A stretch of DNA of 64,000 nucleotides, taken from Aporrectodea caliginosa. Its lineage: Eukaryota; Annelida; Clitellata; Crassiclitellata; Lumbricidae. The position numbers and the translations under genes were made by a program. The stretch covers positions 124,001 to 188,000 of the forward strand of contig JACEVL010000469.1 in assembly GCA_020284085.1 (NCBI GenBank), given 5' to 3'. The notes under the pieces were generated by a model. The model worked only from the letters and a program-made list of their open reading frames with translations. It ran no database searches and was not told the DNA's origin. Below are positions 23,801 to 32,181 of this stretch, piece by piece. The stretch's first letter is position 1, and each line of letters begins with the position of its first letter.

Positions 23801-26800
23801 TAATGCCTAGGTCTTTTCAACCTCTTTTCTTTTCCTATATTAATGTATTTAACCTGTTTGTACTGAGCTGCGGTTTGCCAGCCTGATTGGTTATAATAAA
23901 CGAAGATATACACCGTGAGGCATAAAAAAGGAAGCCCCTACAAAATCGTTATTATTTTTAACAATATTCAAGCAATGTCAATGAAATTCATGAAATTTAT
24001 AGCTAAATAGCAGGCAATGTAAAACATTTACAGTTTCTACTCAAACTGTCCGCCTTCAGCTTCTACGCATGCGCGAAGTCGCTTGCGCCATTCACGCACC
24101 GCCGAGTCAAAAGGCGACTGCGGTGCGTGAATGGTGCAAGCGACTTCGCGCATGCGTAGAAGCTGAAGGCGGACAGTTTGAGTACAAACTGTAAATTGTT
24201 TTACATTGCCTGCTACTTAGCTATAAATTTCATGAATTTCATTGACATTGTTTGAATATTGTTAAAAATAATAACGATTTTGTAGGGGCTTCCTTTTTTA
24301 TGCCTCACGGTGTATATACCTGCCCATCCTTGCTTGGTTTGAGAATGGGCCAATACTAAATAATAAACTCCTAAATGCAAAGCGTAGAATTATCTCAGTG
24401 GAAAGGAGTGCAGCCTTTTCTGAATCTATTGCTGGTATTAATTGGTTTCCAGTGTCTGAAGCATGTGCTAATCATGATGTAAATAAGGCTTATGATTTAT
24501 TTATATCCAAATATAAAGAATCCTATGATGAATCCTTCCCTCTTACCACTGTAAACTACAGGGGCAGCTCCTTCCCAAAGAAGCCCTGGATGACACAGGG
24601 TTTACTTAAGTCCTGCAAAAAGAAAGCCTCACTATACTTGAAATACGTTAGGAACCCAAATGAAAGAAATAAAAATAACTTTGTTACCTATAGGAACAAA
24701 TTTAAAACAGTCCGTTTACAGGCTGAAAGACATTATTATGCAGCTGAATTCTGTAAATATAGTAATAATTTGAAGAAAACCTGGAGCCTTCTACGAGAGC
24801 TAATTGGGACAAGTGATAACCATGATACTAACATTACCTCTCTAAAAATCAATGAAAATAATATAACTGATCCACGAGAAATTGCTAATAAGTTTAATAG
24901 CTACTTTACGGGTATTGCCCAGTCGCTGGAGAAAAAAATCCCTTTTACATCATGCTCGTTTGAGAAATATATGCCTGCAGCCCGTCAAGACTCCTTCGGA
25001 CTTAGTGATACCTCTCCTGAAGAAATTATACGCTTTGGCCAAACCATCCGTAATTCTCATGCCAAAGGGGTTGATGACATTGACCCTATTATTGCTGCAT
25101 CCACTTTGTCTAGTATTGCTTATCCATTAGCAGAATTAATAAATTGTTCGTTTAACTCTGGGGTCTTTCCAGAATCCCTAAAAATTGCGAAGGTCGTCCC
25201 AGTATTTAAAAAAGGGGCTAGGGACGAAGTCTCTAATTATAGACCTATCTCAGTGCTACCGTACTTCTGTAATTCTTTGAAAAAGCAATGTACGAACGCC
25301 TCGCTGGTTATATTACGCAAACAAAAATTCTCTTTCCCTCACAGCATGGGTTCCAACCTGGTCACTCCCCTTATATGCCTCTACTAAGTATGCAGGATAA
25401 AATTTCAAACGCTATTGAAAATAACGAATACTCCATTGGACTATTTTTCGATCTTGCCAAGGCATTTGATACTGTAAACCATGCTATCCTAATAAAAAAA
25501 CTAAACAATTATGGGATCCGAGGTACCCAGCTTGAATGGTTTATCAGTTATTTTATGAACAGGTCCCAATATTATTAGTTAGTTGTAATGGTTCCCTCTC
25601 GGGCTTACGGAATATTTGCTTTGGAGTCCCGCAGGGGTCTATTCTAGGCCCCCTATTATTCCTAATTTATATTAATGATTTACCAAATGCTTCCTCCATC
25701 ATGTTCTTTATACTATTTGCTGATGATTCTAATGTATTCTACTCTCATACCTCTCTAGACTCCTTGTACTCTACTGTAAATACAGAGTTAAAATCTGTAA
25801 CTGAGTGGTTCCATGCTAATAAGTTAACTCTTAACCTTGAAAAAACCAATTACATACTCTTTAAATCCCACAGGAAAGGCATTGCTCCTGAACATTTAAG
25901 GATATGTATAGAGGGTACTCCAATCACCCAAGTAACAACGACCAAGTTTCTAGGGGTTTACATAGATCAGCACCTTTCCTGGAAAGAACACATAAAAAAT
26001 TTATCTATTAAAATAGCTAAAAATATTGGTATACTATCTCGCACTTCACAACTAGTACCACCGGAAATCCGAAAAACACTATACTACACCCTCATCTACC
26101 CCTACTTAACATACTGCAATATAGTTTGGGCTTCAACCTATAAATCCAGTCTTACAAGATTAGTTATCTTACAAAAACGAGCAGTTCGATATGTGGCTCG
26201 AATCCCTTACGGGGCCCACACCAAAAATAAATTCCAAGAACTTAATTTCCTGCAAATCGACCAGATAAGAAGTGCTCAGATAGGGGAGTTTATGTTCAGA
26301 TATGATCGTGGCCTCTTACCTCCAGTATTTAATAAGTTTTTTCGTCACACTTCGGACATCCACTCTCATATGACTAGAACTTCTAATCTATACCACAAAC
26401 CTTTTGCCCACACAAATACCCGACTATTCTCCGTCAGATATGTAGGGGCATCAACTTGGAACGAGATTCCACTGTCTATTAGACAACTTCCTAATTTATG
26501 CCTCTTCAAAAGAGAGATGCGTCGCCTTCTAATTGGAAATAATAACTGACCCAGGGCTCCCAAGAACCTAAATAATTGATACAACAGCAGCTACTGATCC
26601 ACCACATCCACAGCTTTAAAATGAGATTAATGTGAGCCAAATTGTGTCATAGTTACTCACACAAATTGACTGTTAACATGATATGTTTGATGTTGAGTCT
26701 TTAGTTAAGATTTATCTTTTTGTTCATTAATACGCTTTTTTTTAGACCAGTGAAATATTTTGGCCTTCCTTATGAGGCTGTACTGCAAACCTAGGGGGCC

Positions 26801-29733
26801 CTACTTAGCGGGGCCGTAAGACCCTTTCAGGGTCCCCTGTGTGACTCAATTTTCACATTGATTGTGTACTACTGTTCTTGGTAGGTCACCAAATAAAATG
26901 ATTTGATTTGATTTGATTAACAGTACATTGTAAATGTATGCACTATGTAAATTTCTGGGCATTTCTTTTAAAATCTTGCAAACCATTTTTCTCAAAAACC
27001 TTACGTGATACAAATATTCTGAGAACACCACTGGATTCAGCGTGCCAAAGTCTATATAAAACGGCCAAAGTTTTTTAGGAAGCAGAAAAAAGGTTAAAAT
27101 TTGTTGTACAGTGTAATTTTAGTTCTAATATACCTCAAAATCGCCTTCTGCTGGGCTCCATCACGATTGAGTCTGCCAAACACGCATCTAGCTCTTCTTA
27201 AGATTAAGTATAAAAACTGTTTGTGAAACGTCTTTCTTTCGAAGGATCTTTAGTTGATCCTCAATTTATAACATTTGATCATTTGACCCTATATTATATT
27301 GCATACCGTGCATAATTCAATTTATTCATCTACCTGGTCAGTTGTAGGTGGTTCTGTAGCACTTACATTTACTTGTCATTAGAGTCTATTCTAAGAATAA
27401 CTTTAATGTAAACAAACCATCATAAACGGATTCACTGCTGCTGTCGTATTAGGCAATTCCCTCTAAATCCAGGATTAAAACTGAAAATCTCTTCTCATTG
27501 TATTTAGGTCGCTTCATGTTACTTATTGGTTTGGTGTGTACTCGATATGTGCGTCAATTATTACTTTCTGCTCTATGCAATCTACACTCGCCTCCCTTAG
27601 TCTCGTCTACCAATTCGCTGCCAAACAATTTAGCCTCCGACATAAATTAAATTGCCCGCAGGCATCGCCATTCTGAAAATGTGTGGATTTGATAAAGCAA
27701 TAACGAAGACTGTGTGAGGAGTGACGTAGTTTAATGTTCATGGAGTAGTTCTGCAACCAATCGAGTGTCAGTCCTGCATAGACCTACTTATTCCATAGAT
27801 ATCCAGATCCAGCGTTAATTGCAAACTGTTTATCACTCCTCCTGGATCACGAAGCTAATGATTTTCCCGGGCGGAAGACCACATTGCCTGTCTTGCACCT
27901 CAATCCTCATCATCAATGCAACGCTGTCGGATATCTCTGAATATGTTGGAAACTGTTGACAGGAATCTGTTAATTGGACTCTCAAGTTGTGTGAGAGCTC
28001 AGCTCCACAGGCGACAGTTCTACTTATTTTGAGCAATTCTGTAACTGATGAATGTTGTCTTCATAATGACATTTAAATCGTCCACACTTTGACTGCATCT
28101 CAGATTGGTCTTTATATGGCGCTATATATATTTCTAATTACAATTTATAAGACTCTCTCAAAACATAATTGTTTCCATAATTGTGTTTTAATAGGTTCTC
28201 TTGCATGACCCACGTGAGCTGCCTGTTCCGCATGAGTTAGGATTCAGAGTAGGAACCGGAATCTCAACATCCGTCTCAATTTCACTTAGAAACGTAAGTC
28301 AAGCTTTGTCCACCCAATAATCTACACACAGCGTCACGTATTTAACATAACCTAACCTAACATAACATAGGTTTTTTTATTGCTCCCAAAAAGAAATACA
28401 ATAACAAATCATCATATATAAGCTAATATTAAATTTGGATACAAAAGGAGGTCCTAAAGGGACCAGAGTCCCGCTAAGCAGGGCCACCTATGTACCAGTG
28501 CTGTTAGGTGGAGGTTGATAGCATAATGTTCTGGAGAGGGAGTGAATTAATCAAGCTCCACAGGCGACAGTTCTACTTATTTTAAGCATTTCTGTAACTG
28601 ATGAATGTTGTCTTCTTAATGACATTTAAATCGTCCTGACTTTGACTGCATCGTTACGTTATTATTATTTGTAGCTGTCTCTGTTGCCTTTCCCATATGG
28701 TGATTGTCGTGACGCCGAAAACTACACGTTCGTCAGATGCATGACGCAATGTCTGGGGAATTTTATCAATTCCATATGTGGATGTCGACCGATTGTGTGG
28801 GACGGTATGAATCTGTTTAAGCTATCTGTCAGTTTAAATCTTTTGTAAACTTGTTTGTATGCACGTATGCGAGTGAGTTTTTATGCTGTAACGATAATAC
28901 CAGGTTTATTCTTTTTGTGGGTATGTAGAAACTGTTACTAATAAGAAATGTGTCGTATACATTATGCGGAAAACATCACATGGATTTATCTATCACTTAC
29001 TAAAATTGATTATTCAATTTCACAGCTTGTCTACCAATGCAACTTTCCTGTGGTCTCTCTGGTATCATTCTCTGTTATTTTAAATCTTATCTCTCGTTTT
29101 TTAATTGTCAGGATTCTTTACCTGCAGTAAAAGTAGCATTAATAATTATAGTCTACAGTTAATTGAGGAAGTACGTTCATTCACGATAAGACTTTCATGT
29201 GCACAATGTGTGGTTAGCAGTTGGCTGACTAAAGGATACTCTCACTTAATTACTTTCTGAATATTCATCTTGTGCATCTAGTTCCAGGAACAATATGCCC
29301 TCTTGACGATTATCATCAGTGCGTTCCAAAAGCCCAGCGATCGTTTGTATCTTCCGACGCTTGCAGCAAGTGTGATTGTCCACTTCAATGCTATCAACCC
29401 ACATATCCATATTCAATATCGACAAGTCCTCTATCCGAGCATTTTCTCAATTACATGTCGCAAAAGTCTCAGTTCAAGGGACGGAATCTGACGATGTCGA
29501 AACTGAGCAAGGACCTCGTCTTTTTGGATATCTTCTACTCTCAGCTGAGCTACATCGACATCCAAACAAATCCAGCCTACGATCTCCTCACACTGGTGTG
29601 CGATATTGGCGGTGCTTTGGGACTGATTCTCGGAGGAACATTACTTACTATTATAGAAATTTCTCAGTTATTCGTCCAATTAATCAATGAATTTGTAACT
29701 GCTGCAAGGTTCGCTAATATGCAACGCTGTTGA
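14282..29733 (+). CDS. DEG/ENaC-family sodium channel, seven exons, 542 aa
   Basis: Assembled from exons 14282-14876, 16024-16181, 19393-19480, 20727-20833, 28195-28293, 28675-28804 and 29282-29733. The lengths sum to 1629 nt with compatible phases and no internal stop. The product is a trimeric plasma-membrane cation channel subunit of the degenerin/ENaC/ASIC family. Visible features: cytosolic N-terminus; TM1 about residues 134-156; FPTVSIC at 179-185 just outside the membrane; a cysteine-rich extracellular domain; TM2 about 492-526 with GLILGGTLLTIIEI. Length fits the family (about 500-650). Two residues are odd: the usual His of the pre-TM1 His-Gly motif is Val (SIVGL, Val116), and the G-x-S selectivity filter reads G-G-T (510-512). 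ATG 14282 was chosen because it is conserved in the paralogue. Intron 4 is inflated by LINEs. An ATTAAA at 29972 could be the poly(A) signal. The ligand is unknown. Confidence 0.88.
14995..15112. repeat. Degenerate (ACT/ACC)n microsatellite in intron 1
   Basis: A run of CTACCACTACCACTA-like trinucleotides in the first intron of channel gene A. Confidence 0.8.
15770..15842 (-). mobile_element. LINE 3' tail with (ATTCT)n end
   Basis: On the minus strand the sequence reads GAGCCAAAATGCGGTTTGCT, then CAATAAAGAATATTC and a repeated ATTCT end. It resembles the 3' end of the LINE at 23230-23905 (CTGCGGTTTGCC...AATAAACGAAG). Confidence 0.6.
16024..16181 (+). CDS. Channel gene A, exon 2
   Basis: 158 bp with acceptor ATTTTAG| and donor GAG|GTAAGA, encoding residues 199-251 of the extracellular domain (contains DLDFGDSYKTFNF and DFDWEFFYNYIF). 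The paralogous exon at 60601-60758 has the same length but carries a stop. Confidence 0.88.
16262..17944. mobile_element. piggyBac element in intron 2, TTAA-flanked
   Basis: TTAA at 16258-16261 and 17945-17948 flanks inverted ends CCCATTTTGAA and, at the right end read inward, CCCGTTTTGGA. A palindrome GTTCGTTTTACGAAC lies at 16384-16398 and GTTCGTAAAACGAAC at 17914-17928, that is 122 bp from the left end and 16 bp from the right end. A minus-strand piggyBac transposase relic lies inside. The TTAA target is diagnostic of piggyBac. Confidence 0.92.
16575..17470 (-). pseudogene. piggyBac transposase relic
   Basis: Several minus-strand frames together match the C-terminal half of piggyBac (PGBD-type) transposase. 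In order: a FDNFFTSLELLTTLKDTVF block with ATGTIREN at about 17280-17190, KKHIQVNCPMMTDWYNKAMG and VDLLDR at about 17050-16960, then a cysteine-rich terminal motif (IQCNKRLHQKCFTSF) at about 16680-16620. The frame is broken by at least one stop (near 17145) and further frameshifts, so it is inactive. The N-terminal region and first catalytic Asp are not seen. Confidence 0.88.
18092..18530. mobile_element. Foldback element with 15-bp repeat arms, 9-bp TSD
   Basis: A 439-bp element flanked by the perfect 9-bp duplication AGTTGCAAA (18083-18091 and 18531-18539). Ends read GGTGTCACGACAACTCGTCG and, inverted from the right, GGTTCCGCGACAACTCGTCG. The right arm is five tandem units of about 15 bp built on ACGAAATGTCGTTAT; the left arm holds about two inverted units. 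The interior is a decayed repeat of GAAGCTGGATTGATGAAAA. No coding capacity. It sits in intron 2 of channel gene A. Confidence 0.88.
18690..18978 (+). mobile_element. LINE C-terminal fragment and tail
   Basis: The frame at 18662-18853 ends with TKHRAFSVLGSTIWNDLPP, the LINE ORF2 end motif. It is followed by a GAGGCGCTTTATAAATTATT tail and ATACG repeats. It lies in intron 2 of channel gene A. Confidence 0.75.
19393..19480 (+). CDS. Channel gene A, exon 3
   Basis: 88 bp after TGTTTTAG|, encoding CSFGNPPC and YCLSFNP, matching the family pattern C-F-G--C...G-C--FN. Donor CCAG|GTAAGC, phase 1. Confidence 0.88.
19924..20464. mobile_element. Foldback-like element with 15-bp repeat left arm
   Basis: Ends read GGATTGTGTGACATATGAAC and, inverted from the right, GGTATACGGACATTTGAACG. 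The left arm (19937-20040) is a run of six or seven 15-bp units carrying GAACGG. The right arm (about 20330-20464) carries inverted CCGTTC and TCCCG words. Flanks CTATGAAAG and TTACGAAAG could be a 9-bp target duplication with two mismatches. It lies in intron 3 of channel gene A and is an older relative in structure of the element at 18092. Confidence 0.65.
20727..20833 (+). CDS. Channel gene A, exon 4
   Basis: 107 bp encoding NYVTTQPGAKYGLRLVLWVN and then the start of a MSPGAGFR segment, matching the extracellular region of DEG/ENaC subunits that contains G-K-GL-L-L. The acceptor is taken as CTACAG|CC; TTTAAG| six bases upstream is also in phase. Donor AGG|GTAGGC, phase 0. Confidence 0.82.
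21560..22950 (+). pseudogene. Relic of a dispersed, uncharacterised invertebrate ORF
   Basis: Fragments in several frames match, from memory, a large uncharacterised protein family dispersed in invertebrate genomes and probably transposon-encoded. Blocks in order: KKAYELYFGYKVGDQDKGW and a CCTSC pair with MPFAIPMI (21600-21770); KYPNLPSALRPLPHADSLPE (21850-21920); a block around NPVKILLPPNHIKLGLVKNF (22408-22465); NNRSSNYIQLVEKILHA with a RLDFF motif (22665-22780). Stops and frameshifts break it throughout. A 25-bp hairpin interrupts it at 22272-22330. It sits in intron 4 of channel gene A. Confidence 0.6.
22272..22330. repeat. Perfect 25-bp hairpin
   Basis: Arms 22272-22296 and 22306-22330 are exact reverse complements (starting GGGAAACTTTAGCATGACTG) with a 9-base loop. 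The second arm probably arose by local inverted duplication inside the decayed ORF. Confidence 0.92.
23230..23905 (+). mobile_element. Second LINE, 5'-truncated, nested in first
   Basis: The frame through 23790 encodes the end of a different LINE ORF2: MKILGVTIRSDLRATSHVDE, a SRLLYAVPAWWGYTS block and a PRRHDFILPTKDDKNFIPRA end. The 3' UTR ends CTGCGGTTTGCCAGCC...AATAAACGAAG. The 5' edge abuts TATCTCAGTGGAAAG (23215-23229), which recurs exactly at 24391-24405. Confidence 0.82.
23911..24312. mobile_element. 402-bp palindromic MITE, TA-flanked
   Basis: Nearly the whole element is one inverted repeat with arms of about 195 bp around a centre near 24105. Ends read CACCGTGAGGCATAAAAAAG and its complement and are flanked by TA on both sides, as expected for a Tc1/mariner-type element. 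The arms differ at only a few positions, so the palindrome is young or maintained by conversion. No coding capacity. Confidence 0.9.
26921..27985. other. Intron 4 sequence, nothing recognised
   Basis: AT-rich intronic sequence of channel gene A after the LINE. I see no gene or ordered repeat. Confidence 0.45.
28195..28293 (+). CDS. Channel gene A, exon 5
   Basis: 99 bp, acceptor TTTAATAG|, donor AAC|GTAAGT, phase 0 at both ends. It encodes VLLHDPRELPVPHELGFRVG followed by TGISTSVSISLRN, the family segment with the H-P---P...G--V-PG pattern. Confidence 0.88.
28375..28500 (-). mobile_element. LINE 3' UTR fragment
   Basis: The plus-strand words AAAGGGACCAGAGTCCCGCT and AAGCAGGGCC are the reverse complement of a diverged copy of the 3' UTR at 26785-26830, so this is a minus-strand remnant of that LINE family in intron 5. 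Confidence 0.6.
28675..28804 (+). CDS. Channel gene A, exon 6
   Basis: 130 bp, acceptor TTTGTAG|, donor GACG|GTATGA, phase 1. It encodes LSLLPFPYGDC, then YTFVRCMTQCLGNFINSICG and CRPIVWD, matching the cysteine-rich loop of DEG/ENaC channels (Y-C...C---C...C-C-P). Confidence 0.88.
29282..29733 (+). CDS. Channel gene A, exon 7
   Basis: 452 bp including the TGA stop at 29731. It holds the last extracellular cysteines (CPLDDYHQC, CSKCDCPLQC), the pre-TM2 segment, TM2 with GLILGGTLLTIIEI and a short cytosolic tail of about 16 residues. The tail is much shorter than in vertebrate ENaC subunits and has no PY motif. Confidence 0.92.
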
Positions 29734-30065
29734 AAGGCGTATTCGTGAAGCAGATTTCATGCAACTATTTCTATTTTACTTTATAGACATAGCAGTTGGA
29801 AAATTATTGTAGGTTATAACTGTTGCAACAGATTTTATTATGAACAATCTATGTACACTTTTTACAGCTAAAATGTGATGTTATACTGTATGTTGGCCAG
29901 AAAGTATATAATTAGCTTTAAGTGGTACTCTATAAGTCGTCATTTCTTCATATTCACATTATCCGATATGCATTAAACTACTTGATGTTCACTAATCTCG
30001 TGCCTTCTATGAGTGAACTTTAATAATAAGGGGATCAATTGAGTTTGTAGCCATTGGGCTGAGCT

Positions 30066-30160
30066 CAGAGCTTCTCATTTGAGGCGATCGATCGATCGAT
30101 CTCCTTGGTCGATCGCCTAGCAAAGGTCGGGTCGATCGGTAAATCGGTCGCGCTCGATGA
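30066..30160. mobile_element. Solo end of the hAT-like MITE of 50928-51334
   Basis: CAGAGCTTCTCATTTGAGGC followed by (GATC)n, GGTCGATCGCCTAGCAAAGG and CGCGCTCGATGAG matches the right end of the MITE at 50928-51334 read inward. The partner end is missing because a LINE fragment follows. Confidence 0.7.
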
Positions 30161-30490
30161 GTTAGACGCGCTGACTGTCTGTGGCCTGTGGGGCCCGATA
30201 CGGCTCTCGACCTCGGTGCGTGATCTCGGCGTCCTGCTAGAGTCTGCTCAGATCGCTTGCGAAGATCAATCTTCGTGTGCGGAGGATGAGATCGTGCTTT
30301 CTCGGCCGCCGGTCCTCGATGCTGGAACAGACTTCCTCCTGCTATTCGATTGGCCGACTCAGTGGACTCCTTTAAATCCATGCTTAAATCACATTTGTTC
30401 GCCAGGGTTTATCCCGACTGTTGTTAGCCGTTTTGTAAAACGCCCTTTTGAAGGCATGGCCGGTTACGGCGCCATATAAATTGTCGTGAT
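30160..30490 (+). mobile_element. LINE C-terminal fragment with internal deletion
   Basis: IRLSTSVRDLGVLLE (thumb region) at about 30196-30245 is followed closely by RAFSAAGPRCWNRLPPAIRL and SFKSMLKSHLFARVYPD in another frame (30290-30410). The tail reads GGCGCCATATAAATTGTCGT. The middle of the domain is deleted and a stop interrupts it. Confidence 0.75.
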
Positions 30491-30814
30491 GATTATTATT
30501 ACTATCTGTTCCTTCTGCTCAGTCGTTGGTGTCATTCGCTCTGACTTGACTTAACTTTTAGAAACTGCTCTTCCATCATAGGCTGCTTCTCTGTCTTGGC
30601 CGATTGATCTGATTACTTGCTTGGCTTTAGGCGTAATCAATTCATTCCCAGTTGGTAATGCACCACGGCAATAGAACTTATTAATCTGCAATACATAAAA
30701 AATCAATTTATGAAACGGACTATAGCCAAACACATGAAGGCCTATGTACAATACGCATTTATGCACGTATGTAGGCCTATGTATACATGTATGCTTGCAT
30801 GCTTGTACATACAT

Positions 30815-31025
30815 AGTGGGGCGCGGTGGTGTAGGACTGTAGGGGTATGTTCGGTGCCTTGCAGCCGGAGGGTTGCGGGTTCGAATCCACTTCAAGCCGC
30901 CGCGTAAGGACCCTGGGCAAGTCCTTCACTCGCAATTATTCATGCGCTTCGGCGTGAAACTCCGATTCAGTGTACGCGCTGTAGTCGGGAGCGCCTCTGA
31001 GTAGAAATCTTGAAGGGGCGCTATG
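30815..31025 (+). mobile_element. tRNA-derived SINE with LINE-like 3' tail
   Basis: The head (GGGGCGCGGTGGTGTAGGAC) and the B box GGGTTCGAATCC at 30877-30888 are tRNA-like. The body has CCCTGGGCAAGTCCTTCACT. The 3' part (GGGAGCGCCTCTGAGTAG then CTTGAAGGGGCGCTAT) matches the tail of the LINE fragments at 2690, 11886 and 42660, which suggests it is mobilised by that LINE. It ends at an (ATAC)n run. Confidence 0.85.
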
Positions 31026-31036
31026 ACAAGTGCTCA

Positions 31037-31075
31037 CACATACATACATACATACATACATACATACATACATAA
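31037..31075. repeat. (CATA)n microsatellite
   Basis: Tandem CATA units at the 3' end of the SINE. Confidence 0.9.
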
Positions 31076-31379
31076 TTGTGCACACTAGTAGAGTGCAATT
31101 AAGACTTATCATTTCCGGTTGCTCATTCATCACTGGCTTCATCTCGTCCTTAGATGAACTGATTTGGATATACTCTGATAACGACTTAGTTCTGGTGCGC
31201 CATCGTTCATATCTCTGCGTTAAACACCGATGCGTTGTAAGCTGCCAATTACATTTACGCGTAAGGAATCTGCTGCGTTGGTCGTATCCTACCTACTGCT
31301 CTTCACGCTACTGATGTTACCACTACTCTGTGGGTCTATTCTAATACGTTCTATTCTAGCCTCAGAACTGTAATTTTTA

Positions 31380-31432
31380 GCCGTGCTTACGTCGGGAGCA
31401 CCTCTGAGTAGTTAAAAACCTTCGTAAAACTG
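31380..31432 (+). mobile_element. Short SINE/LINE tail remnant
   Basis: GTCGGGAGCACCTCTGAGTAG-type sequence followed by a decayed tail; the head is not recognisable. Confidence 0.5.
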
Positions 31433-31443
31433 CAAAACTGGCA

Positions 31444-32070
31444 ACCAAAGGCCGAAAACAACAGAAACTAGAAGTTCCTTCAGAATTGCCTCAAACGGTG
31501 CTTCCGGTATGTGCTGACATGATCGTTCGTGATTATAAGACACGAGAGGAAACAATAACTTGGTGCAGTCACAAAATTTATTACGAAGATATAATTATGC
31601 ACCAATCTGGTTCCACATTGCGACAGCAAGTCACTGCATCTACCTGCTCAGAAAGCGTTCGCCATCTTCATCGAATGAATGAATTTCCAAGATAACTGTC
31701 CAAAGGTCTTCTGGAAATTGTTAATCAAGTAAGCTTAATACAACGGAATGCCTTGGACATCCTGAGAACCTTCCGCTTGCGATGTTAACCGATGACAGAA
31801 GTTATTCAAGAGAACTAGCTGCGAAGAAACAAGGCACATCCACTACAGTCAGACAGTTACGTGCACCAACTTTAAGTTTTGCTGCTATAGATGACGTTTA
31901 CTTAATAATTTGGAAAGAAACCACCAGATGTGAATCTCCTCTAACAAGGCTGCTGTTAGACGATGAAATTCTGGAACTGGCAAGACCACGAACACGACTA
32001 AAACCATTATTGAATTTCCTAAGTTTCCTTGTGCTATCCAACCGTCTAAAAGATGCACCGGACTTGTAGC
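31444..32070 (+). pseudogene. Degenerate coding-like segment, family not recognised
   Basis: Two open stretches in sequence, 31444-31693 (contains VCADMIVRDYKTREETITWC and a YYEDIIMH) and 31782-32069 (contains TDDRSYSRELAAKKQGTSTT and LARPRTRLKPLLNFL), have ordinary protein composition and lie in one direction with stops between them. I do not recognise the family. The composition and position next to a MITE suggest a decayed mobile-element or retro-copied gene. Confidence 0.35.
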
Positions 32071-32181
32071 TGAAACGTGATCGTCTGTGTGTGATGAAAT
32101 CAAAAAGATATACTTATAAGGGCCAGACTAGAATCAAGAAACTTTTTAAAAGTTTGTTACAAAATCAGATTTTCGAGCAAT

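Larger units (their letters stand above)
22965..26920 (+). mobile_element. CR1/L2-like LINE, disrupted
   Basis: A non-LTR retrotransposon in three pieces. The endonuclease C-terminus is at 22980-23214 (GDFNIDLL, ITRPTRITS, STLIDDIY, ADISDH). The linker and reverse transcriptase occupy 24317-26549 (NYRPISVLP, FFDLAKAFDTVNHAIL, GVPQGSILGPLLF, FADDSNVF, KFLGVYID, then the ASTWNEIPLSIRQLP end). A 3' UTR runs to a (TTGAT)n tail at 26896-26918. The reading frame is shifted once near 25270 and again near 25570, and ORF1 and the endonuclease N-terminus are missing, so it is dead. The gap between endonuclease and linker holds a second LINE and a MITE. It lies in intron 4 of channel gene A. Confidence 0.88.
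27990..28500 (+). repeat. Source segment duplicated at 52810-53450
   Basis: About 205 bp of intron 4, all of exon 5 and about 200 bp of intron 5 are closely similar to 52810-53450. The first about 100 bp of the intron part occur a third time at 28553-28650, just before exon 6. The intron 5 side includes a minus-strand LINE 3' fragment (28375-28500, with GTCCCGCTAAGCAGGGCC). Confidence 0.88.

Noticed and set aside
28335..28365. Telomere-like CCTAACCTAAC words
   Set aside because: Only a couple of imperfect units (also TAACATAACC) inside an intron; not a telomeric array.
30877..30888. Possible functional tRNA gene (good B box)
   Set aside because: No acceptor stem or cloverleaf; it is the head of a SINE.
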